A stretch of DNA of 64,000 nt from Dactylonectria macrodidyma (taxonomy: Eukaryota; Ascomycota; Sordariomycetes; Hypocreales; Nectriaceae). Below the pieces are notes generated by a model. The model worked only from the letters and a program-made list of their open reading frames with translations. It did not search any database and was not told where the DNA came from. Made by a program: the position numbers and the translations under genes. The stretch spans positions 124,001 to 188,000 of the forward strand of contig JAGMUV010000030.1 of NCBI GenBank assembly GCA_020744425.1, given 5' to 3'. Below are positions 41,684 through 50,534 of this stretch, piece by piece; position 1 is the stretch's first letter, and each line of letters opens with the position of its first letter.

Positions 41684-42910
41684 ATGATCTCCGCCGACCC
41701 GAGCTCCCTTGCCTATCGATTCTCTAACGCATCGCTGATGAGGAGGTTGCGAGCGAAATTTACATGGCGGAAGCAGCGTCGGACTGGCCACAATTCACCG
41801 GAAATTCATCAACAGCAGGAAACGAGCCGCGGCCACGACCCGCCCAATCCTCCACCGCGCCACGAGACAGACCTCAGGTCACCCTTTCAGAGCACTCCAG
41901 GTTCCTCCTTCCCGGCCTTCCCGGGTGGAGTTGAAGTTCTGCACGATTGCCGCGACGCCACGATTGACATCTGCTTTGTCCACGGTTTGACTGGCAATCG
42001 GGAGAGCACCTGGACCGCTCATGGGCAGTCCAAGCCCTGGCCCGAGACGCTCCTGCCACCCAAGCTCAGCAACGCTCGCGTACTCACGTACGGCTACGAC
42101 GCGTACATCGTGCGGAAATCGGTCGCATCGACAAATGGGCTAATCGATCACGCTACGAACCTCTTGAACGACCTGGCGACCGACAGAGCCTCTTCTAATG
42201 CTTCCTCTCGACCGCTAGTCTTTGTTGCCCACAGCCTGGGCGGGCTCGTCTGCAAGGAAGCTATTCTTCTCTCCCGAAACAACCCCGAACCACATCTCCG
42301 GAGCATATTCGACTGCATCAGGGGCATCGCATTCCTGGGCACGCCTCACAGGGGATCCTGGATGGCTGACTGGGCCAGGATACCGGCTTCGGCCCTTGGG
42401 ATTGTCAAGTCCACCAACAAGTCGTTGTTGAAGATCTTGGAGACAGACGACAAGTACCTGCAGTCCATTCAAGATCGCTTTTGGTCCATGGTACGGGAAC
42501 AGCAGAAGGCCGGCCGGGACCTTGAGGTTACGTGCTTCTTTGAAGAACTGCCCTTGTCTGGGGTCGGAAAAGTCGTCTCCAAGGACTCGGCTACCCTTGA
42601 AAGTTACAACGCGATCAGCATCCACGCCAACCATAGCAACATGATCAAGTTTAGCTCCGTGGACGACAATGGATTTAAAAGGCTGCTTGGCGAGCTGACC
42701 AGATGGGAATCACAAATCTGGAATTCAACTGCCAGGCAACCAATACGATCTATAGAAGAAGCACAGATACAAAAGCCAGCCAACTCGTCCTTTAACAACT
42801 TTGGGCCCGGCGACCAATTCAACGCTCCTGGCGGTACTCAGAATATCAGCAAAGGTAGTGGTAACCAATTCCCTGGGGCTACTTTCTCTGGGACTGTGCA
42901 GTTTGGCTAA
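41684..42910 (+). CDS. sesB: SesB-like protein: alpha/beta hydrolase domain with C-terminal sigma amyloid motif
   Basis: A single exon of 408 aa from ATG 41684 (MISADPSSLAYRFSN). After a basic, Pro/His-rich leader the hydrolase begins at about residue 85: IDICFVHGLTGNRESTW (oxyanion region), VFVAHSLGGLVCKEA (nucleophile Ser in the elbow) and IRGIAFLGTPHRGSWMADWA. The C-terminus is a sigma-type prion-forming motif: FNNFGPGDQFNAPGGTQNIS followed by GSGNQFPGATFSGTVQFG, rich in Gly, Asn and Gln. Proteins of this design (SesB) are known to pair with sigma-bearing NLR receptors and SesA proteins; the motif folds into an amyloid that relays the signal and activates the effector domain. The sesA-like gene lies 276 bp away in convergent orientation. 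No stop or frameshift is seen, so it looks functional. Confidence 0.9.
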   Translation: MISADPSSLAYRFSNASLMRRLRAKFTWRKQRRTGHNSPEIHQQQETSRGHDPPNPPPRHETDLRSPFQSTPGSSFPAFPGGVEVLHDCRDATIDICFVHGLTGNRESTWTAHGQSKPWPETLLPPKLSNARVLTYGYDAYIVRKSVASTNGLIDHATNLLNDLATDRASSNASSRPLVFVAHSLGGLVCKEAILLSRNNPEPHLRSIFDCIRGIAFLGTPHRGSWMADWARIPASALGIVKSTNKSLLKILETDDKYLQSIQDRFWSMVREQQKAGRDLEVTCFFEELPLSGVGKVVSKDSATLESYNAISIHANHSNMIKFSSVDDNGFKRLLGELTRWESQIWNSTARQPIRSIEEAQIQKPANSSFNNFGPGDQFNAPGGTQNISKGSGNQFPGATFSGTVQFG

Positions 42911-43186
42911 GGGGTTCGCGAGCGGGGTTCTCGAGAGCAGGTGTCTGAAGATATCTGGGCAGATGTCGATCAAGGAGGCTGCGAATCCAATCCTAGGTAT
43001 ATGCGTAATATGTCACATTGTGTTGCGAATCTTCGTTTGATTCAATCTCCTTAAATCTAGCGCAATCGAGGAGACTGTCCTCAAGCTATATTGCCAAACG
43101 CACATTCACACCTGCTCGCACTATGTAGACATCAAGGCCCAGCCAAAAACGGATGACGTGCAAACCAGTCTTCCACCGGATTGTTG
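42911..43186. other. Short convergent intergenic region between sesB-like and sesA-like genes
   Basis: Contains the 3' ends of both genes. No terminator-like or coding feature stands out. Confidence 0.4.
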
Positions 43187-43569
43187 TCAAAAGGTCACAG
43201 ATCCAGAGAAAGTAGCCCCAGGGAAGTGGTTGCCACTGCCTGTGCTCTTGTTCACGATACCGCCTGGAGCGTTGAGCATGTCGCCAGAGCCAAAGTTGGT
43301 AAAGGTGTCACCGTCGGATCCCTCTTTGGGCACGGACGGCTCCATCTTTGACAACTTCTCGATCGCATCGCGCAGTCCCTTGACTTGGTCTTCCATTTCT
43401 GTTTTGATCGCACCGTTCTCGGCCAGGGCACATACGCCATTCATCATCTCCATCATCAAGACCTCCACCGTCCTCCTCTTTCCCTCTTGTCTCACGGCAT
43501 CTTTATAACGCTCAAACCTCGAAGTCTCCGGTGCTTGGGCGACGGCGTTGAAAATGCTTTCAGACAGCT
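43187..43569 (-). pseudogene. sesA: SesA-like protein with sigma amyloid motif, N-terminus missing
   Basis: The minus frame from 43569 encodes the second half of a SesA domain (LSESIFNAVAQAPETSRFER, KRRTVEVLMMEMMNGVCALA, KTEMEDQVKGLRDAIEKLSK). A short linker follows, then the sigma motif: FTNFGSGDMLNAPGGIVNKS and GSGNHFPGATFSGSVTF. The frame starts after an acceptor-like CACGCAG, so an upstream exon is expected, but none with the N-terminal SesA helices was found before the neighbouring gene at 43650. SesA proteins are cell-death effectors or adaptors activated through sigma amyloids by an NLR. The gene may be truncated, or its first exon may lie farther away. The motif itself is well conserved against that of the sesB-like neighbour. 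Confidence 0.75.
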
Positions 43570-43649
43570 CTGCGTGGAATGGACCGTGGATCCACGCGTG
43601 GATTCAGTGGAGTGGTTTGCAACCCTGGCGTTAGTCGAACCCCATTGGA

Positions 43650-44051
43650 TCAACTCCTGCCATCAGCAGATCGGACCATCTTAGTCCGTCTCAACACAGT
43701 CGCAGTCAAGTTTGCGCAGCCGTCTTCAGGCATCTCAGGCCGCATGTCGTCTTCGTAATAATAGAATTCCTGTCCCGTGATTTTCTTGTATTCGGTCGCG
43801 TTCGACCAGATGCCGTCGTCGGCACTGCAATCCATTTGCCAGCACTCGTTGCACTCGCGATGGTAAAGGCTGTACAGGCAGAGTTCATTCTCGTCACAGG
43901 GAGACTCACAGAGCTCGGCAGTGGGGACTATGGTGTCACTGAGTACACCCACAAGGTCCTCGTGCTCGGTGAATGTGTATGCAGCTTGAGCGGTCCGGAG
44001 TAGAAATAGATGTGCTATAGCGGTCACCGCGAACGTAAACGTTGGTCTCAT
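43650..44051 (-). CDS. Small cysteine-rich secreted protein (effector-like)
   Basis: A 133-residue frame from ATG 44051 with a clear signal peptide (TFAVTAIAHLFLLRTAQA). The mature part has seven Cys in about 70 residues (LCESPCDENELC, HRECNECWQMDC, DGCANL), two Asn-glycosylation-type sites and many acidic residues. This is the profile of a small secreted protein of fungi, including plant-interaction effectors, but I know no family for it. The last residues look unnatural: one base out of frame, the same DNA reads KLDCDCVETD and then stops, which would add two Cys. So the end of the gene may carry a one-base frameshift or an unrecognised splice. It lies between the sesA-like fragment and the nucleotidyltransferase gene, which is transcribed away from it. 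Confidence 0.6.
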   Translation of the reverse strand: MRPTFTFAVTAIAHLFLLRTAQAAYTFTEHEDLVGVLSDTIVPTAELCESPCDENELCLYSLYHRECNECWQMDCSADDGIWSNATEYKKITGQEFYYYEDDMRPEMPEDGCANLTATVLRRTKMVRSADGRS

Positions 44052-44385
44052 GTCGGGTTGTCTGTATGGTAGATAATATGCCGGCGGGGAACATCGTGCT
44101 GGGTAGCTTGTTAAACAGAATAGGTTCCTCTTAGGGCGCGTGGGCGACGTTTAATCTTTCCCGAACGTGATTGATTCCTAATTCATGCCTATGTACTCCC
44201 CGCGACATGGAATTTTGAGTAGCCCTAGGCTAAACATTGCTCCTAACGTCCTCGGTACGTCATACATCCATTTGCGTGATAGAAAAGGCCCGCGTTTCCT
44301 GTCTTCCATCTGTAATCGCTTACAATCCATCTGATTCCCCGTCTGCATCTGGTTTGGAAGCATTCGTTCCCCGCACCTGTTAAAA

Positions 44386-45192
44386 ATGGCCAACCCTCTT
44401 CGAGATTCAGACCCAGATGGCCAAAAGTCAGCAGAATCGGGGCATAGCCAGTTGGATTTTTATTTACTGCGTCTCGTCCGCAGGCTCCATGAGGAGCTAA
44501 AGGACAATCTCTTAGCTGTCCATCTTTTCGGTTCGGCTGGGTACAGCGCATATCAGCCTGGCATCAGTGACGTTGATGTCTATGCGATTATACATGAACC
44601 AATACCCGATTATCGTCGCCTTTCTCGTATCATAAGTCATGGCTCTTTGCCTTGTCCCGCACGTAAACTTGAGTTCGTCCTTTTCACCAAGACCAATGCT
44701 GCCCGACAAGCACCCGATCCCAAGTTCGAAATGAACTTCAACACAGGCAAGGATATGGACGACTACATCAACTTGGATCCCCAAACTGAGCCGCGGTTCT
44801 GGTTTCTGCTTGATATTGCCGTGGGTCGTGAGCTGGGCAAGCCAGTCTTTGGTCCGCCGCCTGATACGCTCTTTGCGGCTCCGTCGTTGGAATGGGTATT
44901 TGATTGCATGATCGAATCTTTATCCTGGCACCGTCAGAATGGCCCTGTGAATCATGATGGTATTCTCAATGCGTGCCGTGAGCTGAGATATGGGAAGACT
45001 TCGAAGTGGGGCTCCAAGAAGGATGGTGGCGCCTGGGTCCTCGAGCACTACAACCAGCACAAAACTGTTGCCCTTGCCATGGACGCCCGGCATTCACAGA
45101 CACAATTGCCTCAAGACCTAGCGTTTGACTTCCTGGATTTTGTGGAAGACGAGATCAAGCAACACAGGAAAGCGTCACGCTTGCAAAGTTAG
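44386..45192 (+). CDS. Aminoglycoside adenylyltransferase-like nucleotidyltransferase
   Basis: A single exon of 268 aa. The N-terminal domain has the Pol-beta-type nucleotidyltransferase signature LLAVHLFGSAGYSAYQPGIS followed by DVDVYAII, that is Gly-Ser and the Asp-x-Asp metal pair. The C-terminal helical domain matches the DUF4111/AadA-type region (LEWVFDCMIESLSWH, ILNACRELRYGKTSKWGSKK, GGAWVLEHY). Bacterial relatives (AadA/ANT(3'')) adenylate streptomycin and spectinomycin; the substrate of fungal homologues is not known to me. Length is close to the bacterial enzymes (about 260) and there is no intron, so an origin by transfer from bacteria is plausible, but the DNA here looks like its neighbours. 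It appears intact. Its 5' end faces the small secreted protein gene across about 335 bp. Confidence 0.8.
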   Translation: MANPLRDSDPDGQKSAESGHSQLDFYLLRLVRRLHEELKDNLLAVHLFGSAGYSAYQPGISDVDVYAIIHEPIPDYRRLSRIISHGSLPCPARKLEFVLFTKTNAARQAPDPKFEMNFNTGKDMDDYINLDPQTEPRFWFLLDIAVGRELGKPVFGPPPDTLFAAPSLEWVFDCMIESLSWHRQNGPVNHDGILNACRELRYGKTSKWGSKKDGGAWVLEHYNQHKTVALAMDARHSQTQLPQDLAFDFLDFVEDEIKQHRKASRLQS

Positions 45193-45396
45193 ACTTCTCA
45201 CACGGCATTCCTCAACGCTGCCCTGTGGCGATTTACAAGCAGGAAGTTGACCTTGCCCGCGCTTCTCTTAGATAGGTCCAAAGGAGCCACTGGTTGGTTG
45301 CAAACTTGAAGCACCAGGCGAACTAAGACATGTTCTAGAAGCAATGAGCATGGCTAACTGTATGCTAAAATTAGCTAGGTATTTGAGCACCGCTAT
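45193..45396. other. Intergenic, no gene seen
   Basis: Separates the nucleotidyltransferase stop (45192) from the stop of the convergent TPR fragment (45397). Confidence 0.4.
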
Positions 45397-45968
45397 TCAC
45401 TGTCTTTCCATCCATGTAATAAGAAAGTGTGCAGACATCTTCGTCATAGGATGGTCGGATCCTAGAGCTAAATTTTCCAACTGTAAGCATTGTTGCATGA
45501 GAGAGAATGCATCATTTCGGTGGCCAAGGCGTTTCCAGGTAATAGCCAGGTCATGCATGGCCTGGAGAGTATGCGGGTGCTTATCTCCGAGCACCGATCG
45601 CCGAAGATCTAATACTTCCACTTTTATAGACTCGGCCTCGCCGTACCGGCCTTGATCATGGTATGTTGCCGCGAGAGACGCCATGCTCCAAATCGTATCC
45701 GGGTGCTTTTCCCCGAGCACCGATCGCCGGAGATCCAATACTTTGATCTCAACGGGCTCGGCCTCACCGTATCGGCCTTGCGCATGGTATGTCATCGCGA
45801 GATGCGCCATGCTCCAAATCGTATCCGGGTGCTTGTCTCCGAGCACCGATCGCCGAAGATCTAATACTTCCACTTTTATAGACTCGGCCTCGCCGTATCG
45901 GCCTTGCTCATGGTATGTTGTCGCGAGATCCGCCATGCTCCAAATCGTATCCGGGTGCTTCTCCCCGA
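45397..45968 (-). pseudogene. TPR tail of an NLR or kinesin-light-chain-like protein, 5'-truncated
   Basis: Three near-identical 42-residue (126 bp) units of the GEKHPDTIWSMASLAATYHD / QGRYGEAESIKVEVLDLRRS type, then a diverged fourth unit (HPHTLQAMHDLAITWKRLGH) and the usual terminal half-repeat (ALGSDHPMTKMSAHFLITWM). This is the C-terminal end of a fungal NB-ARC/NACHT-TPR protein with its natural stop. All upstream domains are missing: at about 45968 the sequence turns into a hexose-transporter gene on the opposite strand. The near-identity of units at DNA level is typical of these receptors. Confidence 0.85.
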
Positions 45969-46727
45969 AATCTTGCGACGGAGCTGACAACCTGGGCAGG
46001 CATCAACTTCATCTTCTACTATGGTACAAAGTTCTTCCAGAACTCGGGCGTATCTAGCGGATTTATTATCTCTATGATTACGTCGGCTATCAACGTGGCG
46101 TCTACGGTTCCCGGCATGTATGCGATTGATAAATGGGGGCGCCGATCTCTCTTGCTCTGGGGTGCTATAGGCATGTGCGTCTCCCAGCTTGTCGTCGCTG
46201 TCTGTGGCACTCTATCTACCGGGCAATACGATAATGGCGAGATATACGTTAAGAGCCTCGCTGGTCAGAAGGCAGCCGTGGCCTTTGTGTGCATCTACAT
46301 CTTCTTCTTCGCCTCGACTTGGGGCCCTCTGGCTTGGGTCGTTACCGGCGAGATCTTTCCGCTCAAGACTCGAGCTAAATCTCTTAGCATGACCACCGCG
46401 ACGAACTGGCTGCTTAACTGGGCCATTGCCTACTCGACCCCTTATCTGGTCAACTATGGCGACGGATACGCTAACCTACAATCCAAGATCTTCTTTGTAT
46501 GGTTTGGTGCTTGCTTTCTCTGCATCGCTTTTGTCTGGTTCTTCATCTATGAAACAAAAGGCCTCAGCCTTGAACAGGTTGATCAGCTCTACGAAGAAGT
46601 CAGCGTCGCGAGCAAGTCCAGGCATTGGCTGCCCTCGACTTCATGGGAGCATTACCAGGGCTTCGAGCTTGGCGGTGCTAAGATATCAGTTGACAATGGA
46701 CAGGACGACAATCGCGAGGAGAAATAA
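45969..46727 (+). pseudogene. MFS hexose/sugar transporter, C-terminal half
   Basis: The frame gives the second half of a sugar porter. TM7 reads TTWAGINFIFYYGTKFFQ. Then come TVPGMYAIDKWGRRSLLLWG (the D-x-x-GRR signature), TWGPLAWVVTGEIFPLKTRA, and TM12 followed by FFIYETKGLSLEQVDQLYEE (the PETKG-type motif with Tyr for Pro). About six C-terminal transmembrane helices are visible and the natural stop is present. The N-terminal six helices are absent; the break at 45968 joins the TPR fragment. Without its first half it cannot transport sugar. A Myb-type fragment follows at once. Confidence 0.88.
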
Positions 46728-46742
46728 ATTCTCCATGTTGGC

Positions 46743-46931
46743 CGTGCTTCAGCTCCAAGAGCCAAATACACCCCACAGGAAGATGATCTTCTCATCGAGT
46801 TAAAGGAGGGCAGGGAGATGCTGGCGTGGCCTGAGATTCACCAGCGGTTCTGTGAGGCCCATCCAGGGCGGTCCGTCGAGAGTCTACAAGTGCATTACTC
46901 TACGAAACTCAAGAGTCGGGAGAGGCTCTAG
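46743..46931 (+). pseudogene. Myb/SANT-type DNA-binding fragment
   Basis: A 62-codon open stretch, lacking an ATG, reads RAKYTPQEDDLLIELKEGRE, then LAWPEIHQRFCEAHPGRSVE and SLQVHYSTKLKSRERL before a TAG. The spacing of the two Trp/Tyr-containing helices and the PGRS...LQVHY ending match the single Myb repeat common in fungal proteins. It begins only 15 bp after the hexose-transporter stop, in another frame. It is the tail of a lost gene. Confidence 0.65.
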
Positions 46932-47287
46932 GACGTTATTGACGGTGAATGTCAAGTCTGCCTGGTGACTTGGTCACCATACGTCTTGATGGAGTTCAAT
47001 AGGCGAAGAATGGTCTGCAAGCTGAAGGAGAAACGGGGCCAAGTTTATGCAATTGTTCCAGGACAGCGTATATGAGCCTTCAGGTGTGCTACTATACGAC
47101 GTTGGCATAGGAACATCGAAGCTAGGTGGTTAACCTAGACAGCCAGGCTAGGATGTAGTTAGAATACAATGCTTCAACATGCGATGCCTATCTTCTCCCT
47201 TATGCTATCTAGCTGAGTACTTGATATGCCGTCGTCTAAGCTCTCAGTGAACTTCGCTTCTAAAACGCCGTAAGATCACAAAGCCGT
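46932..47287. other. No gene seen
   Basis: Short frames only. Borders the decayed NLR fragment. Confidence 0.4.
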
Positions 47288-47735
47288 CTAAGATCTGCAG
47301 TATGCTGAATCGTGTCCGTTCTCGGCGGCCCACAATAGCGGTGTTCCCCAGCTGCCTTGCACGTTCACAAGAGCGCCGATTTCACCACAATCCTGTAGCA
47401 GCCATGAAGCCAGCTTTGTCAATCCATCTCTAGACATGACGTGTATAAGCCTGGTGCCGCTTCGCGGGCAGTCAGCAGCGTAAGGCTCTATTTGCCCGTA
47501 TGTGCGTACCAATAATTCGACCCGTGACCAGCTCAATTTCGCCCTTAATCTGGGTTGCCGATTCTCCGTCACGGTGCAGCAGTAGCACTTGTTTCAGGAC
47601 CAGGCGTGCCCACATAAAAAGACCCCGAGCGCGTTGGCCGCAGAGACGCCACTTATCCCCCCGAGGATGAAAATTTGACTGGTTGTGAGGCCCCCGGGCG
47701 CCATGAAGAGCCCGGCATGGAACAGACATGTGCAT
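47288..47735 (-). pseudogene. Decayed NACHT-ankyrin NLR fragment
   Basis: Two overlapping minus frames carry NLR debris. The upstream one has GLFMWARLVLKQVLLLHRDG and ESATQIKGEIELV, the region after NACHT in fungal NLRs. The downstream one has GTRLIHVMSRDGLTKLASWL and NVQGSWGTPLLWAAENGHDS, the first ankyrin-type units. The frame change and missing linker show that the gene is dead. It is unrelated in detail to the intact NLR at 31979. Confidence 0.65.
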
Positions 47736-47862
47736 TTGGCGAAACCAAGAGTACGTAGTATGGGTCCTTGGGAATATGAATTCACTACTTCAACAAGTAT
47801 TGAGGGTGTAGCTGAGGCGATGACTGAAGACAAAAACCATAATAATGGCACGACCGGCTGTG

Positions 47863-48679
47863 CTAAGCCTGAGGGGGATGGTGAGCACAGCTCTGGCAGC
47901 GATTAGAGTGTAGCAGGAGACAACCATGAAGCACAACCACGCTCCAAGCGGCCAAGAGTGAATCAAGGTTCTCTGCAGCCTTGATGACTTTGCCCATGTT
48001 CAGTCGTGTAAAGGCACCGGCTTCTGCTTGCTGTGTTGCGCGAAAGGGTGACATCTCGCATAGCTTCTTCACCTCCCGCCGCATGTTGACGCGCCCGACA
48101 TCAAGGTGAGAGATGAGACGATGCCGGGCACATACTTGCCTCTCGTCAACCGAGTCATTGTCGCCCATATATATCTTCAAGACCGCCGGATCCTCGTATG
48201 CAGCTTTAGAAAATGCAGCTCTTCTCTTGCCACTGGCTGCGCCTTTGGCTGTCGACAGTGCTTTGACGAAATCGCCAATGCTGAAGTATAGGTCATCTCG
48301 CATGTATTTGATGGCCAGCTCCAGTTTTTCGTCATTGCTGCGTGCAGACTGTCGGGCAGATGTACCGGGTTCGACGAAGGCTGGCGGGCTGCTCATCGCC
48401 GGGAGGGAGGAAAGAGGTGACGTGGGCGGCTCCATGTCGACATCCGTATCAAGAACTACTGGTATCGCGGCGTCGTTCAGGGGAGTTGATGCTTTCAATT
48501 GGTCGATCGATTTCCAACCCTGGTTGCCTGTCGTTAGTGATGGTGTAGCGTTCACGCTGACCGTGAAGCTATTCACGATGGCTGTGATCCTTGCCCTTGA
48601 TATCCTCCAACAGTAAGCGAAGGTCTCCGGAGCTTGACAGCAATTGCAATTTTCAGGGTGTCGCATATCACCACTAGGT
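47863..48679 (-). pseudogene. Unknown protein region fused to a DNA-ligase fragment
   Basis: The frame 49014-47863 is open, but its halves differ in origin. This C-terminal part contains CNCCQAPETFAYCW, ITAIVNSFTVSVNATPSLTT, a Pro/Ser-rich acidic linker (DTDVDMEPPTSPLSSLPAMS), and a globular region (NDEKLELAIKYMRDDLYFSI, DFVKALSTAKGAASGKRRAA, ARHRLISHLDVGRVNMRREV). I do not recognise it. A segment of it (48294-48405) is repeated at about 49038-49165. The whole looks like a fungal gene piece rather than transposon coding sequence, but that is uncertain. Confidence 0.45.
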
Positions 48680-49034
48680 TTGAATGAGAAGTAGGGGTCG
48701 TCACAACCTTTGAGCACAAATCCTTCCCACCGTTGTGTGATGGCTTGAGCGAATGTATCACTGAGCCGTTCCGCTGCGTCGAAAGACGAGAAGTCAATTA
48801 CTTCGCGGGACCCGACGTCGGTCCGGCCCGGAATGCGGCGGACCAGAGATTGAAGCCGTCGTCGCCGTTCCTCATGAGTGTCTAAGCCGCAGACAATGTC
48901 GTCCAGTAATAGAATTCGACGGGCGAATCTCGAATAGCTCCAAGAAACCGGCCCGATCGTTTCACATGTCTGCGGATTTTGTGGAAAGGCTCGATTCTCC
49001 CGTCGTCGTTCCATACCAGCAGCTCGCCCTCCAG
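48680..49034 (-). pseudogene. ATP-dependent DNA ligase-like fragment, frameshifted
   Basis: Minus-strand pieces match a family of fungal ATP-dependent DNA ligase-domain proteins: GELLVWNDDGRIEPFHKIRR (one frame, 49034-48950), then ILLLDDIVCGLDTHEERRRR, DFSSFDAAERLSDTFAQAIT and QRWEGFVLKGCDDPYFSF (another frame), which includes the EGFVLK nucleotidyl-transferase motif IV. The frame shifts between the two parts, and both the adenylation-site motif and the C-terminus are missing. It cannot be an active ligase. Its two ends are joined to the unknown protein region and to a duplicated copy of part of that region. Confidence 0.7.
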
Positions 49035-49037
49035 TCT

Positions 49038-49165
49038 AGGTCATCTCGCATGTATTTGATGACCAGTTCCAGTTTTTCGTTATTGCTGCGTGCAGATTGT
49101 CGGGCAGATGTATTGGGTTCGCCAAGGCTGGCGGGCTGCTCATCGCGGGGAAGGCGGGTTGATGC
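49038..49165 (-). repeat. Second copy of a 120-bp segment of the neighbouring unknown gene
   Basis: The sequence from TCATCTCGCATGTATTTGAT to GGCTGGCGGGCTGCTCATCG repeats that of 48294-48405 with about ten differences, in the same orientation. The two copies flank the ligase fragment. Confidence 0.8.
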
Positions 49166-49480
49166 TCAACCGGCGGCGTGTTGCGTTCTCAATAATACGC
49201 AGTCTTGTAGATGTAGTCACGGTGACGAAGCCTTATTCCATACAAATTTAAAGTTGTGGACTCAGGCCCTCTGGGAGCCATTACCCCTTTAGGGAAGGCG
49301 TCGCGCTGTTAAGCGCGCCCAGTGGGTCTGAGTGCCTGAGGTAAAGACGGACTATTGCCGCCCGAGCTTACGCAGATGAGGTGAGCCAACAGCCATGAAC
49401 ACAGGAATACTCTAAAGTATGACTCTATGCCAGATGTCGTGAGCAATTCTATATGCAAGAACTATGACGCCGCAAGATCT
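49166..49480. other. No gene seen
   Basis: Short frames only; 3' side of the NTPase gene. Confidence 0.4.
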
Positions 49481-50029
49481 CTATTTAAATGTGAGGTTGG
49501 CGTTCTTGAAAGGAATCAAGGCCAGGACAACGGCCGGGGTATAGAAGCCCGCTCGATCCACGACATTATCCGTCAAGAGCCCGACCGAGCCACTGCTTTG
49601 CTTCGAGTTCACCCTGCCAAAGACTGCGTCATCCGCATGTCCCAGCTCCATGCCCTTGCGCAGAAGCTCCGCCGTCTCTTCGGGGAGGGCGTACGACGCC
49701 GTTCGCGCCTTTCCTGTCCGCCCGTCCCGACCTCTGACGACGATCCAGGCAAAGTTGAGAATCGAGCCATCGGCCTCTTCTTCCACTCCGCCCTCGATGC
49801 CGACCCAGTAGTCCGCGTCGGGCACGACTCCGCGGACGTTTGCCACTCGGTTCATGGCCCCAAGGAGGGTTTCTTGGTCCGAGAAGGGTTGCTCGGGCAC
49901 GCCCGAGGGGACGCTGACGCCTGAGATGTCGTACTCTGCTGGAAGCAACTGCGTGAATCCTTCAAGGGCTGCTTTGATCTTGATTGGGTTCTTGGACGAA
50001 ACCACGATGGATTTCTTAGGAGCTGACAT
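49481..50029 (-). CDS. Non-canonical purine NTP phosphatase (YjjX/DUF84 inosine/xanthosine triphosphatase family)
   Basis: A single exon of 182 aa. The start MSAPKKSIVVSSKNPIKIKA is the usual nucleotide-binding beginning of the family (SxNPxK). It is followed by VPSGVPEQPFSDQETLLGAM (VxSGVxxQPxxxxET), DADYWVGIEGGVEE, FAWIVVRGRDGRTGKA and SGSVGLLTDNVVDRAGFYTP. These enzymes hydrolyse ITP and XTP, cleaning the nucleotide pool in the cytosol. Length and all recognised motifs are normal and no intron is needed, so it is probably a functional housekeeping-type gene left among the debris. Related genes occur in both bacteria and fungi, so nothing here demands transfer. Confidence 0.9.
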   Translation of the reverse strand: MSAPKKSIVVSSKNPIKIKAALEGFTQLLPAEYDISGVSVPSGVPEQPFSDQETLLGAMNRVANVRGVVPDADYWVGIEGGVEEEADGSILNFAWIVVRGRDGRTGKARTASYALPEETAELLRKGMELGHADDAVFGRVNSKQSSGSVGLLTDNVVDRAGFYTPAVVLALIPFKNANLTFK

Positions 50030-50534
50030 GGTGGGCGAGATGAAACAAGGGCCAGACGTTTCTGGTCGCCGCAGTTAGTTCATGATGTGTGACTATTTGC
50101 AAAAATATGTCACTTACATCACTTGAGTAGTCAACTTGCTTCGAGGAAATAGTAGCAGACTTTGAGATTCACGCAGTAGATCTACAAGCTTAGGTTTCCC
50201 AATCTTGGTACCAGGTTCAGGAGGATCAGTAAGTGCGGGGAATCATGGATGTTCCCGATAGCTCTAAAGCGCGACATATGCATGCATGTACAGGGGATAG
50301 GGGATTAAAGAGTCATTCACTGCATGCCCAGATTTCTGGCTGCGATTCACATAGTATCTTTGCAGACAAAAAAGGCACCAGGATTTGATCGAGAATCGAA
50401 TCAATGCATGTACAGCCAAGAGGCGCAAGTTGGTGAATCAAGAGCGAGCTGCGAGGCCATATAATTGCGCTCTCTTCGTCTTGTGAGAATAGAGTCCGGT
50501 TGCCGCCGTTCTTAGCGTGTGAATGAGCGCCTTT
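50030..50534. other. Intergenic, no gene seen
   Basis: Promoter side of the NTPase gene, then sequence without recognisable content up to the BOR1 relic. Confidence 0.4.

Noticed and set aside
45652..46057. Plus-strand repeat-bearing frames
   Set aside because: Antisense shadows of the 126-bp TPR units; only from about 45969 does the plus strand encode the hexose transporter.
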